Shown here: positions 25,137 to 33,745 of the stretch, piece after piece
How the letters are laid out: each line of letters opens with the position of its first letter
Position numbering within the stretch: the stretch's first letter is position 1
Assembly (NCBI RefSeq): GCF_030816295.1
Contig: NZ_JAUSXV010000001.1
Location: 682,001-746,000, forward strand
Origin: Microbacterium natoriense
GTDB taxonomy: Bacteria; Actinomycetota; Actinomycetes; Actinomycetales; Microbacteriaceae
Direction: 5' to 3'
Length of the DNA: 64,000 nucleotides
Notes under the pieces: generated by a model
Seen by the model: the letters and a program-made list of their open reading frames with translations, nothing else
Database searches by the model: none
What the model was told of the DNA's origin: nothing
Translations under genes and position numbers: made by a program

Positions 25137-25175
25137 GGGTCCTCCGGAGGCAGTTGGTTGGTTAGTTACATGACT

Positions 25176-25205
25176 AAGTAACCAGGTTACTGGGGGGCGT
25201 GTCAA
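25176..25205 (-). promoter_or_regulatory. Promoter and operator of the YtrA operon
   Basis: On the - strand, -35 TTGACA (25205-25200) and -10 TTACTT (25181-25176) are 18 bp apart. The perfect palindrome GTAACC-A-GGTTAC (25178-25190) overlaps the -10 box. A second GTTAC...GTAAC pair (25165-25182) extends it. This fits repression by the GntR/YtrA protein. Confidence 0.65.
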
Positions 25206-25223
25206 GAGGAGCCTCAGAACGCA

Positions 25224-25256
25224 GAAGAGCCGCCTCGGCATGCCGGGCGGCTCTTC
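25224..25256 (-). terminator. Hairpin after the KDPG-type aldolase gene
   Basis: GAAGAGCCGCC (25224-25234) pairs perfectly with GGCGGCTCTTC (25246-25256) across an 11-nt loop. It starts 20 bp beyond the stop of the leftward aldolase gene. Confidence 0.65.
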
Positions 25257-25275
25257 CAGGATGGGGTGCGTTGCG

Positions 25276-25881
25276 TCAGGACCGACCGAGCAGCGAGGCC
25301 AGCAGCGGCAGTTGCGCCGGATCCTCCAGCGCGGTCCCCACAGCCACGACGCTCGCCCCCGCACTCAGATATTCGCCGGCGTTCGTCGCGTTCATTCCTC
25401 CTGTGGTGACGAACCGGGCCTGCGGGAACGGCCCGCGCATGGCGGTGAGCCACTGCGGCCCGAGCACCGAGGCGGGGAACGCCTTCAGCCAGGTCAGCCC
25501 CGACTTCATGGCGAGCTGCACCTCGCTCGCGGTCGCGACGCCGGGCATGCTGAGCATGCCCGCCTCATGAGACGCGCGGACGATCTCGAGGTCCAGCCCC
25601 GGACTGACCGTGAACGATGCTCCGGCTGAGGCCGCCTGGGCGACGTGCTCGAGTGACACGACAGTGCCGGCGCCGACGATCTTGCCGCGTTCGCGAGCGG
25701 CGGCCGAGACCAGGCGCAGCGCCTCGAGGTCTTCCGTCGTCTGAATGGGGAGCTCCACCATGTCGATGCCCAGATCCCACGCGGTCGTCGACACCGCGAG
25801 GCTGCGCTCTACGCCCATGCCGCGCAGAATCGCCATGAGCGGTGCGCCCCCGAAGAGCTCCTCGAAACCGGAGTTGTCCAT
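25276..25881 (-). CDS. KDPG/KHG-type aldolase (Eda-like)
   Basis: A 201-aa (beta/alpha)8 aldolase. Family marks are LMAILRGMGVERSLAVSTTAWD, the Glu in MVELPIQT, VGAGTVVSLEHVAQA and the Schiff-base Lys in WLKAFPASVLGP. It cleaves 2-keto-3-deoxy-6-phosphogluconate to pyruvate and glyceraldehyde-3-phosphate, or the galactonate isomer. It follows a sugar-acid kinase on the same strand (61-bp gap), which would supply the phosphorylated substrate. Confidence 0.9.
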   Translation of the reverse strand: MDNSGFEELFGGAPLMAILRGMGVERSLAVSTTAWDLGIDMVELPIQTTEDLEALRLVSAAARERGKIVGAGTVVSLEHVAQAASAGASFTVSPGLDLEIVRASHEAGMLSMPGVATASEVQLAMKSGLTWLKAFPASVLGPQWLTAMRGPFPQARFVTTGGMNATNAGEYLSAGASVVAVGTALEDPAQLPLLASLLGRS

Positions 25882-25942
25882 CGTCTTCCTTCTCTCGTCT
25901 CCGGCCGCGGGGGCGGCCGGTCCTGTCATCGATCGCGGGCGG

Positions 25943-26863
25943 TCAGCCCGCGGCATCCGTCTCGCCGACCCCGACCACGTCGTGGGTCGACTGCAGCACC
26001 AGGTGTGCTCGCTCATGTCCGCGCCGCAGGCTCTCGTGCGGAGAGCTTCCGTTCAGCACGCCCGACAGATATCCGGCGGCGAACGCGTCGCCCGCTCCGA
26101 CGGCCTCGACCACCTCGGTCGGGATGGCCGGCACGAACATCACGCCGTCGGGGGAGAACTCCGTCGCTCCGACCGCACCGTCCTTCACGACCAGGTGAGA
26201 GGGAGCCGACACGAGCGCTCGCACGTCGGCGGCGGTGCGGCATCCCCACAGCGTCTCGGCCTCGTCGAGCCCGACGAACACGATGTCGGCGCGGTTCGCA
26301 AGTGCGAGCAGCACGGGCGCTGCCTCGGATGCCGACCACAGCGCCGCGCGATGGTTCACGTCGAAGCTCAGCAGGGCCGGACTCGCGGCGACGCGGTCGA
26401 TCACGGTGTCGATCATGGCGGCGCAGCTCGCGGAGAGCGCGGGCGTGATGCCGGAGACGTGCACGATCCGCGCGTCTTCGAGCGGCACCTCGGCGATGGT
26501 CTCGGGGGTCATGCGCGAGGCGGCCGAGCCGGCGCGGTAGTAGCGCACGCCGTGGCCGGGGTCTTTGAAGTACACCCCGGTGGGTGCAGTGGGGTCGAAG
26601 CCCACCCAGCGCGTGTCGACGCCGTGTGCGGCGACAGCGCGGTGCACGCGGTGTCCGAGCACCTCGTCGCCGAGGCGGCTCACCCATGCGGCGCTCTGGC
26701 CGAGGATGGCGACGTGCGCGGCGATGTTCGACTCGGCGCCTCCGATGCTCAGCCGCACATCTTCGGCCTCGGCGAGGGGCGTGGCATCGGTCGGCGTGAC
26801 GAGGAGCATGGTCTCCCCGATGGCGATCAGGGCCGGGGTGGCGGCTGCGGTCATGATTGTCAT
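25943..26863 (-). CDS. PfkB-family kinase, 2-keto-3-deoxygluconate kinase type
   Basis: About 306 aa. It opens with ALIAIGETMLLVTPTD and has SIGGAESNIAAHVAILG, YYRAGSAASRMTPE and the catalytic VGAGDAFAAGYLSG, all typical of KdgK-type ribokinase-fold enzymes. It would phosphorylate 2-keto-3-deoxygluconate for the adjacent aldolase. ATGs occur at 26863 and 26854 and neither has a clear ribosome site. It is divergent from the PLP deaminase gene across a 102-bp control region. Confidence 0.87.
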   Translation of the reverse strand: MTIMTAAATPALIAIGETMLLVTPTDATPLAEAEDVRLSIGGAESNIAAHVAILGQSAAWVSRLGDEVLGHRVHRAVAAHGVDTRWVGFDPTAPTGVYFKDPGHGVRYYRAGSAASRMTPETIAEVPLEDARIVHVSGITPALSASCAAMIDTVIDRVAASPALLSFDVNHRAALWSASEAAPVLLALANRADIVFVGLDEAETLWGCRTAADVRALVSAPSHLVVKDGAVGATEFSPDGVMFVPAIPTEVVEAVGAGDAFAAGYLSGVLNGSSPHESLRRGHERAHLVLQSTHDVVGVGETDAAG

Positions 26864-26886
26864 GATGACGAGTGTGTGCAGCGCAC

Positions 26887-26900
26887 GCAACGAGCGTTGC
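26887..26900. promoter_or_regulatory. Palindromic operator between the sugar-acid kinase and deaminase genes
   Basis: GCAACG-AG-CGTTGC is a perfect 6-2-6 inverted repeat in the short divergent region. An outer pair TGTGCA...TGCACA (26875-26912) frames it. The likely binder is the IclR regulator at 28242, which would switch both directions. Confidence 0.5.
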
Positions 26901-26965
26901 AGCATATGCACAGACATGGTTCCTGGAGTAGGTTCGACCCAGTACCAGGACTGCGGAGGACTCGG

Positions 26966-28240
26966 ATGGCACAGCGGCTTCTGCTCGACGGGCTCGGCGC
27001 CGAGCGTCTCTCGGCGCGCGACAAGGGCATCCCCGAGCGCGCGTTCGGGCTCACGGTCGACGCATTCCTCGCCACAACCCCCCGGCTCCCCGAGTTCTGG
27101 ACGCCGCTGATCGCCCTCGACGGCGCAGCCATGCGCGACAACATCGCCCTGATGGCCGACTGGTCCGCCGAGCGCGGACTCGAGCTCATGCCCCACGGCA
27201 AGACGACGATGGCTCCCGCCCTGTGGCAGCGCCAGCTCGACGCCGGATGCCCAGGCATCACGCTCGCCAACATGGACCAGGTCCGCGTCGCCCGCACCTT
27301 CGGTCTCGCCGACATCATGCTCGCGAACGCCGTGATCGACCCGCGCTCGCTGCGCTACCTCTCGGCCGAGCTCGCCGACCCCGACCTCTCGTTCGTCAGC
27401 TGGGCCGACTCGCTCGAGACGGTGGAGCGGATGCAGGGTGCACTCCGCGAGATGGGAGTGCCCCGCCGCGTCGACGTGTGCGTCGAGCTCGGCGCCCCGG
27501 GTGGACGCACCGGCGCACGCACCGTCGACGAGGCGATCGAGATCTCACGGGCGATCTCGGCATCCGACGTCCTCCGCCTCGCCGGTGTGGCAGGGTACGA
27601 AGGCAGCCTCGGCCATGACCGATCGCCTGCGGCGCTCGCCGCGGTGCGGGGATATCTGGAGAATCAGATCGCACTGCACGATGCGATCAGCGATCTGTAC
27701 GACGACGAGGGCGACGTCTTCGTGACGGCCGGCGGCAGCGCCTACTTCGACCTCGTGGCCGACGTGTACGCCCCGGCCATCGCGCGCGACGATCGCACCC
27801 GTTTCACCTTGCGCTCGGGCGCCTACATCGTGCATGACGACGGCTTCTACCGCGGCATCTCACCTCTCGACGGCGGTCGCAGCGACGAAGGGCGACTGCG
27901 CTCGGCGATGCACGGCTGGACCCGGGTCGTCTCCCACCCCGAACCAGGGCTCGCGCTGCTCGACGGCGGCAAACGCGACCTCCCGTTCGACGAGGGGCTG
28001 CCAGAGCCGCAGGGTGTCGCCGCCGACCTCGGCGCCCCGCCCACGGCGTTGCCCGGCGCCACGATCTCGGCCATGAACGACCAGCACACGTTCCTGCGCT
28101 CCGCCGAGGTGCACGTCGGCGATGTCGTGCGGCTCGGGCTGTCGCACCCGTGCACGGCCTTCGACAAATGGCACTACCTGCCGGTCGTGGCCTCGCCCGA
28201 CGACGACCGCGTGATCGAGCTCGTGCGGACGTTCTTCTGA
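26966..28240 (+). CDS. Fold-type III PLP deaminase/dehydratase (D-serine dehydratase / D-threonine aldolase family)
   Basis: A 424-aa enzyme with the alanine-racemase-type barrel. The PLP Lys is K79 in MPHGKTTMAP. The C-terminal metal site is H394 and C396 in SHPCTAFDKW, the HxC pair that holds zinc in DSD1-type D-serine dehydratases. GGAGGA lies before the ATG. Members deaminate D-serine or related hydroxy-amino acids, and some act on D-glucosaminate. The divergent kinase and aldolase for keto-deoxy sugar acids favour an amino-sugar acid substrate here. That choice is inference. Confidence 0.83.
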   Translation: MAQRLLLDGLGAERLSARDKGIPERAFGLTVDAFLATTPRLPEFWTPLIALDGAAMRDNIALMADWSAERGLELMPHGKTTMAPALWQRQLDAGCPGITLANMDQVRVARTFGLADIMLANAVIDPRSLRYLSAELADPDLSFVSWADSLETVERMQGALREMGVPRRVDVCVELGAPGGRTGARTVDEAIEISRAISASDVLRLAGVAGYEGSLGHDRSPAALAAVRGYLENQIALHDAISDLYDDEGDVFVTAGGSAYFDLVADVYAPAIARDDRTRFTLRSGAYIVHDDGFYRGISPLDGGRSDEGRLRSAMHGWTRVVSHPEPGLALLDGGKRDLPFDEGLPEPQGVAADLGAPPTALPGATISAMNDQHTFLRSAEVHVGDVVRLGLSHPCTAFDKWHYLPVVASPDDDRVIELVRTFF

Positions 28241-28241
28241 C

Positions 28242-28973
28242 ATGTCGCAGAGCGTGCGCAGGGCCGCCCTCATCGTCGACGCGATCGCGTCGCGTCCGCA
28301 GAGCGTGGCCGAACTCGCGACGGAGTTCGGGCTGCACCGCTCGACCATGTTCCGCGAGCTGCAGACGCTCGAAGACGTCGGCTACGTGCGTCGCCGTGGC
28401 GATGGGGCGTACGTTCTGGCGTTCCACCTCGTCTCGCTCGCCCAGGTCGCGCTGGAGCATCTCGACCTCAGGAAGGCCGCAGCCGCTCCGCTGCGCGATC
28501 TGCACGAGGTCACCGGCAACACCCTGCACGTCGCCGCGCTGATCGACGACTCGATCGTCTATGTCGACAAAGCGGAGGACCAGAGCGGCATGCGCATGTA
28601 CTCGCGCATCGGTTCGCGAGTGCCGCCGTACTGCACGGGGGTCGGCAAGGCGATCCTCGCGGACCTCGACGATCAGCGCAGGGATGCCGTGCTCGCCGGC
28701 ACCGCATGGACACCGCACACCGCCAACACCCTCACGTCGAGGGGTGCGCTCGACGCCGAACTCGACGTGATCTCGGCTCGGGGCTGGGCAGTGGACGACT
28801 CGGAGTTCGAGGACTTCGTCAACTGCGTGGCCGTGCCGATCCGCGGCCCGATGGGCGTCGTGGGCGCGCTTTCGCTCACCGCAGTCCGCGCTGTGCAGGA
28901 TCTCGACGAGCTCGCCGTGCGCATTCCGCTGCTGCAGCGTACGGCGGCGCAAATCGCCCGCGAGGTCGGCTGA
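28242..28973 (+). CDS. IclR family transcriptional regulator
   Basis: A 243-aa regulator. The N-terminal winged helix is RRAALIVDAIASRPQSVAEL, then GLHRSTMFRELQTLEDVGYV. The effector domain carries the family segment PPYCTGVGKAILADL and AVPIRGPMGVVGALSL. It starts 1 bp after the deaminase gene, so the two are cotranscribed. It is the probable regulator of the deaminase, kinase and aldolase genes. Confidence 0.9.
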   Translation: MSQSVRRAALIVDAIASRPQSVAELATEFGLHRSTMFRELQTLEDVGYVRRRGDGAYVLAFHLVSLAQVALEHLDLRKAAAAPLRDLHEVTGNTLHVAALIDDSIVYVDKAEDQSGMRMYSRIGSRVPPYCTGVGKAILADLDDQRRDAVLAGTAWTPHTANTLTSRGALDAELDVISARGWAVDDSEFEDFVNCVAVPIRGPMGVVGALSLTAVRAVQDLDELAVRIPLLQRTAAQIAREVG

Positions 28974-28987
28974 CGTATCTTGGGGAG

Positions 28988-30094
28988 GTGCCCGACTTCC
29001 CCTACGCCCGCCTTCGCCGGCGGCCCGACGTCGAGGCCGAGAACCTGCAGGCTCACGACGCGACCGATCTGCTGCTCGTCGAGAGAGCGCTCGACTCCGA
29101 CATCCCGGGTGCGGAGATCGCCGTCATCGGCGACGAGTACGGCGCGATCACGCTGGCGCTGACGGATGCCGGGCTCACCGGCATCCGGGTCCATCAGGAT
29201 CTCGCGACCGGCCGGAGAGCGCTGGCGCTGAACGCCGAGGACCTCGATCTGACCGGCTTCGTGTCGCACGAGCTCGACTCGGCATTGCTCGCCGACGCTC
29301 GGCTCGTGCTCCTGCAGCTGCCGAAGTCGCTCGCAGAGCTCGAAGAGATCGTGGATGCCGTGGCGCGCTGGGCCGCTCCGGATGCCGTGCTCGTCGCCGG
29401 GGGCAGGGTCAAGCACATGACTCTCGCGCAGAACGAGGTGCTCGCGCGTTCGCTCGCGTCGGTGCAGGCGCAGCGCGCCGAGCGGAAGTCACGGCTGATC
29501 GTGGCGTCATCTCCGCTGCCCGCCCCCGCATCGCCGCCGTTCCCGGTGACGGTGCAGCACGAAGGCCTGACCCTCGTCGCGCACGGTGGCGCCTTCGCCG
29601 GAGCCCGGCTCGACATCGGCACTCGCGTGCTGCTCGACGCGCTCGGGCGGATGCCCACGGGGGAGACCGTCGTCGACCTGGGCTGCGGCACGGGCGCGCT
29701 CGCGGTCTCGTACGCGATCGCTCACCCCGGGGCTCACGTGATCGCGACCGATCGCTCGGCGGCGGCCGCGGCATCCGCTCGAGCCACCGTTCTCGCGAAC
29801 GGGGTCGACGACCGCGTGACCGTGACGCATGACGACGCCGGATCAGAGATCGAGACCGGTTCGATCGATGTCGTGCTGCTGAACCCGCCATTCCACCTCG
29901 GCACCAGCGTTCACACCGGTGCGGCGACCCGGTTGTTCGAGGCGGCGGCTCGGATGCTGCGACCCGGCGGCGAGCTCTGGACGGTCTACAACTCCTCGCT
30001 CGGCTACCGCGCCGAGTTGACCCGTCTGATCGGCACTACCGAGCAGGTCGAGCGCACGCCGAAGTTCACGGTGACGCGCAGCGTCAGGCGCTGA
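28988..30094 (+). CDS. Class I methyltransferase of the RsmC/RlmG type
   Basis: About 368 aa with the duplicated methyltransferase layout of RsmC/RlmG. A degenerate N-terminal copy is followed by a functional C-terminal Rossmann domain: VVDLGCGTGALAVSYAIAHP for S-adenosylmethionine and the catalytic LLNPPFHLG motif near residues 297-301. NPPF methylates exocyclic amino groups, so the likely reaction is N2-guanine methylation of 16S or 23S rRNA. The GTG start is 6 nt after a -10 box TATCTT (28976-28981), giving a leaderless mRNA. Confidence 0.85.
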   Translation: MPDFPYARLRRRPDVEAENLQAHDATDLLLVERALDSDIPGAEIAVIGDEYGAITLALTDAGLTGIRVHQDLATGRRALALNAEDLDLTGFVSHELDSALLADARLVLLQLPKSLAELEEIVDAVARWAAPDAVLVAGGRVKHMTLAQNEVLARSLASVQAQRAERKSRLIVASSPLPAPASPPFPVTVQHEGLTLVAHGGAFAGARLDIGTRVLLDALGRMPTGETVVDLGCGTGALAVSYAIAHPGAHVIATDRSAAAAASARATVLANGVDDRVTVTHDDAGSEIETGSIDVVLLNPPFHLGTSVHTGAATRLFEAAARMLRPGGELWTVYNSSLGYRAELTRLIGTTEQVERTPKFTVTRSVRR

Positions 30095-30167
30095 CTCTTC
30101 ATACTCGCGAGACCCGCGCATTCCCCCGGTCAGCCGCGGAAACCGAACAGTGATCAGCATCCCGGAT

Positions 30168-30196
30168 TTGCCCCTGATCGGCCATTTCGTTATGTT
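30168..30196 (+). promoter_or_regulatory. Promoter of the ProU-type betaine operon
   Basis: -35 TTGCCC (30168-30173) and -10 TATGTT (30191-30196) are 17 bp apart. Transcription would start near 30203, about 212 nt before the GTG of the ATPase gene. Confidence 0.5.
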
Positions 30197-30202
30197 GGTC
30201 TG

Positions 30203-30414
30203 TGGGCCTTCTGGCCCAAGACCAGTCCGCGGCCGCGTCCTTCTTTCGATGTGCTGTGCTGCGAAGAGGCGTGGGCGTACGGTCGATGTTCTCTGCGAGG
30301 GATCCGAAATCCCTTGCCAGCGCCGCCACAGCGAAGCACTCGAAACGGCCCCGTGAACGTCACCCGGGCGTAACCGAAGCGGGCTCGCCCCACAGGGCGC
30401 GCCGCGGGGGAAAC
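30203..30414 (+). other. Long untranslated leader of the betaine importer operon
   Basis: About 210 nt between the predicted start of transcription and the first codon contain no gene I can support. Local stems are seen: GGGCC-TTCT-GGCCC at the very 5' end and GGGAT-CCGAA-ATCCC near 30300. Such a long leader in a genome with many leaderless genes suggests cis control of osmolyte uptake. I could not match it to a known riboswitch by eye. Confidence 0.4.
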
Positions 30415-31759
30415 GTGTCCGAAATCGCACTTGAAGCGCGCCATCTCTACAAGGTGTTCGGGAAGAATCCGAACCAGGCCGTTCGCCGGCTGAAGGCCGG
30501 GGAGCGCCGCACCGACGTCACCGACGCAGGAACAGCCGCCGTCATCGACGCCGGCTTCACCGTGAACCGCGGTGAGATCTTCGTCATCATGGGACTGTCC
30601 GGATCGGGCAAGTCCACCATCATCCGCATGCTCAACGGGCTGCACGAGGCGACCGACGGCTCGGTCCTCGTCGCCGGCGACCCGATCACCGGCATCCCCG
30701 CCTCGCGTCTGCGCGAGATCCGCCGTGACCGCATCTCGATGGTGTTCCAGCACTTCGCCCTGCTGCCGCACCGCACCGTGGTCGCGAACGTCGCCTACCC
30801 GCTCGAGCTCAAGGGCGTGCCCCGTGCCGAGCGCCTCGCGAAGGCCGAGGAGATCCTCTCCCTCGTCGGGCTCGAGGGCCAAGGCGACAAGCTGCCCTCC
30901 GAGCTCTCGGGCGGCATGCAACAGCGCGTCGGCATCGCCCGTGCCCTCGCCGCTGACACCGACATCCTGCTGATGGACGAGGCGTTCAGCGCCCTCGACC
31001 CGCTGATCCCGCCGCGAGATGCAGGAGCAGCTCCTCGAGCTGCAGGAGAAGCTGCAGAAGACCATCGTCTTCATCACGCACGACCTCAACGAGGCGATGT
31101 TCCTCGGCGACCGCATCGCGGTGATGCGCGACGGTCGCATCGTGCAGATCGGCACGCCGGAGGACATCCTCACAGACCCCGCCAACGACTACGTCGAGCA
31201 GTTCGTGCAGGACGTCGACCGCGCCCGCGTGCTCACCGCGTCGAACGTGATGGAGCGCCCCCGTCCGGTCGTGGCCGAAACGGCGGGACCTCGCACTGCG
31301 CTGCGCCAGATGCGCGACGCCTACATGTCGGCGACCTACGTCGTCGGACGCGACCGCAAGCTCGTCGGCATCGTGACCGACCGCGACGCCGTGAAGCTGG
31401 TCCGCAAGGGCGAGACGACGCTCGCGTCGATCCTGAAGCCCGTGCCGCTCGCGGTCGACGAGAACGAGGTGCTGATGAACCTGTTCATCCCGGCCGTCGA
31501 ATCGCCCGTGCCGCTGGCGGTGACGGATGCCGACGGCCGACTGGTCGGCGTCATCCCGCGCGTCACCCTGCTCGCTGCCCTCGGCCCCGGTCCCGGCGCG
31601 ACGGGCGAGCTCACGCTGCCGCTCATGCCGATGCCGCAGGCCGAGATCGACGCGGTGCTCGATGACGGTTGGACCGCAGAGCCGGCGACCTTCCCGGTCG
31701 TCGAGCGCGGACTCGAACGCGGAGAAGATGCGACGCCGAGCGAGGAGATCACCCGATGA
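30415..31759 (+). pseudogene. Glycine betaine/proline ABC importer ATPase (ProV-like), frameshifted
   Basis: The N-terminal part from GTG 30415 has Walker A ([14 protein letters not shown]), the Q-loop [11 protein letters not shown], signature LSGGMQQRV and [14 protein letters not shown]. An extra C in the CCC run at 31008-31010 then shifts the frame. The frame holding [20 protein letters not shown] carries on with the switch His HDLNEA and two CBS-like repeats to 31759. With one C removed the product is about 447 aa, normal for ProV. The downstream permease and binding protein are intact, so this is a fresh mutation or a sequence error. Confidence 0.85.
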
Positions 31760-32706
31760 ACTTCCACCTGCCCGTCGGCGCCTGGGTCGAGTCCGCCGTC
31801 GACTGGATCAAAGCCAATCTCGACGGCTTCCTCGACGTCGTCTCGTTCGTGGTGACGTTCCTCGTCGAGGGCCTCACCTTCCTCCTGCTCCTGCCCTACT
31901 TCTACGTCGTGATCGTGGTCGCGGCGCTGATCGCCTGGCTGGTGCGCTCATGGCAGCTCGCGATCGGCACCGTGATCTCCTTCGGCCTCATCGTCGCGAT
32001 GGGGCTGTGGGTGCCCGCGATGCAGACGCTCGCGCTCGTGCTGGTCGCGGCGCTCGTGGCGGTGCTCATCGCGATCCCGCTCGGCATCTGGTCGGCCCGC
32101 AATCCCACTGTGCGCGCGGTGCTCAAACCGGTGCTCGACTTCATGCAGACCATGCCGGCGTTCGTCTACCTGATCCCCGCGATCGTGTTCTTCAGCATCG
32201 GCGTGGTTCCCGGTCTCGTCGCCACGGTGATCTTCGCGCTGCCCCCGGGCGTGCGCCTCACCGAACTCGGCATCCGCGGAGTCGACTCCGAGACCGTCGA
32301 AGCCGGGCAGGCCTTCGGCGCGACGCCCTCGCAGATCCTGCGCGGCATCCAGCTTCCGCTCGCGATGCCGACGATCCTCGCCGGCGTCAACCAGGTCATC
32401 ATGCTCGCGCTGTCGATGGCCGTGATCGCCGGAATGGCCGGCGCCGACGGACTCGGGAAGATGGTCGTCGAGGCCATCTCGACCGTGAACATCGCCAAGG
32501 GCGTCGAGGCCGGTCTGGGCGTCGTGCTCATCGCCGTCTTCCTCGACCGCGTCACCGCGGCGCTCGGGTCATTGGGCCGCCACCCCGGCTCCCTGCTTTG
32601 GACGCTCGCACAGCGACGCTCCGGGCAGCGTGCTGCCGCGGCATCTGCGGCGGTGGCCGACGCCAGTGCGGTCCGCACCGACGAGAAGGAGCTTCAGAAT
32701 GCCTAA
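31756..32706 (+). CDS. Glycine betaine/proline ABC importer permease (ProW-like)
   Basis: A 316-aa permease that starts in an ATGA overlap with the ATPase gene. About seven helices are seen, with the coupling loop ETVEAGQAFGATPSQILRGI and the family segment QVIMLALSMAVIAGMAGADGLG. The Ala-rich C-terminus is cytoplasmic. Its end overlaps the start of the binding protein by 8 bp, so the three subunits are tightly coupled. Confidence 0.92.
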   Translation: MNFHLPVGAWVESAVDWIKANLDGFLDVVSFVVTFLVEGLTFLLLLPYFYVVIVVAALIAWLVRSWQLAIGTVISFGLIVAMGLWVPAMQTLALVLVAALVAVLIAIPLGIWSARNPTVRAVLKPVLDFMQTMPAFVYLIPAIVFFSIGVVPGLVATVIFALPPGVRLTELGIRGVDSETVEAGQAFGATPSQILRGIQLPLAMPTILAGVNQVIMLALSMAVIAGMAGADGLGKMVVEAISTVNIAKGVEAGLGVVLIAVFLDRVTAALGSLGRHPGSLLWTLAQRRSGQRAAAASAAVADASAVRTDEKELQNA

Positions 32707-33625
32707 GAACAGGATCTTCAGCGCAGCGGCTCTCGGGCTCGCGGCGACGCTTGCCCTCGCAGGCTGCGCGACCGACGGCGCCGGCGGCACCAGCGGTCTC
32801 ACCGGCGACGGTTCGAGCGCAGGCGGCGGCGACAAGGGAACCATCACGCTCGGCTATCTGCCCAGCTGGACAGACGGCCTCAGCACTGCGTTCCTGCTGC
32901 AGGATCAGCTCGAGAAGCTCGGCTACGACGTGGAGATGAAGACGCTCACCGAGGCGGGGCCGCTCTACGCGGGACTCGCTCAGGGCGATGTCGACCTCTA
33001 CCCGTCGGCCTGGCCCGAGCTCACCCACGCCGAGTACATGAAGAAGTACTCCGACGACATCGAGGATCTCGGCGCGTACTACGACCACGCGAAGCTGACG
33101 ATCGCGGTGCCCGAGTACTCCGACATCGACTCGATCGACGATCTCGCGGGGCGCGGGGGCGACTTCGGCGGAAAGATCGTCGGCATCGAGCCGGGCGCGG
33201 GCCTCACAGGTCAGGCGGGCAAGATGCTGTCGGCATACGGGCTCGACGGCGAGTACTCGCTGCTCACCTCGTCGACCGCGGCCATGCTCACCGAGCTGAA
33301 GGCGGCCACCGAGAAGCAGGAAGACATCGTCGTCACGCTGTGGCGGCCTTTCTGGGCCAACGACGCCTTCCCCGTGAAGGATCTCGAAGACCCGAAGGGC
33401 GCGATGGGCGAGGCCGAAGGCCTGCACTTCCTCGGCACGAAGGGGTTCTCCGACGAGTTCCCCGAGGCGGCCGAGCTGATCGAGAAGATCACGCTCGACG
33501 ACGAGCAGTACGGAGCGCTCGAAGACCTCGTCGTCAACCAGTACGGCGAGGGCGAAGAGGCGGATGCCGTCGACGCCTGGCTCGAGGAGTACGGCGACCA
33601 GTTCGACTGGACCGTCGAGGACTGA
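32699..33625 (+). CDS. Glycine betaine-binding lipoprotein (ProX/OpuAC-like)
   Basis: A 308-aa OpuAC-family protein. The signal MPKNRIFSAAALGLAATLALAG ends at the lipobox Cys in LAGC (residue 23). The mature part starts TITLGYLPSWTDGLSTAFLL. Its Trp residues in WTDG, AWPEL and LWRPFW match the aromatic cage for trimethylammonium groups. It feeds the ProW-like permease. An 11-bp terminator follows 5 bp after its stop codon. Confidence 0.92.
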   Translation: MPKNRIFSAAALGLAATLALAGCATDGAGGTSGLTGDGSSAGGGDKGTITLGYLPSWTDGLSTAFLLQDQLEKLGYDVEMKTLTEAGPLYAGLAQGDVDLYPSAWPELTHAEYMKKYSDDIEDLGAYYDHAKLTIAVPEYSDIDSIDDLAGRGGDFGGKIVGIEPGAGLTGQAGKMLSAYGLDGEYSLLTSSTAAMLTELKAATEKQEDIVVTLWRPFWANDAFPVKDLEDPKGAMGEAEGLHFLGTKGFSDEFPEAAELIEKITLDDEQYGALEDLVVNQYGEGEEADAVDAWLEEYGDQFDWTVED

Positions 33626-33630
33626 CCGCT

Positions 33631-33656
33631 TCGGGGCCGACCGCTGTCGGCCCCGA
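33631..33656 (+). terminator. Terminator of the ProU-type operon
   Basis: TCGGGGCCGAC (33631-33641) and GTCGGCCCCGA (33646-33656) form a perfect 11-bp stem with a CGCT loop right after the binding protein gene. Confidence 0.8.
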
Positions 33657-33745
33657 TTCGTGACTGCTGCGGTCCCGGGTAGCCGGATCGACATGACAGG
33701 CGCAAGCCCCTGACCCGTCCACGTCCCCGGGCGTAGCCTGGCGGC

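Noticed and set aside
25745..26965. A 400-codon upstream extension of the PLP deaminase frame
   Set aside because: It runs opposite the kinase and aldolase genes and has low-complexity composition. A good ribosome site marks the real start at 26966.
30203..30414. A ydaO-type c-di-AMP riboswitch in the betaine operon leader
   Set aside because: GGGGGAAAC near the end hinted at it, but I could not place the conserved helices, so no family is claimed.
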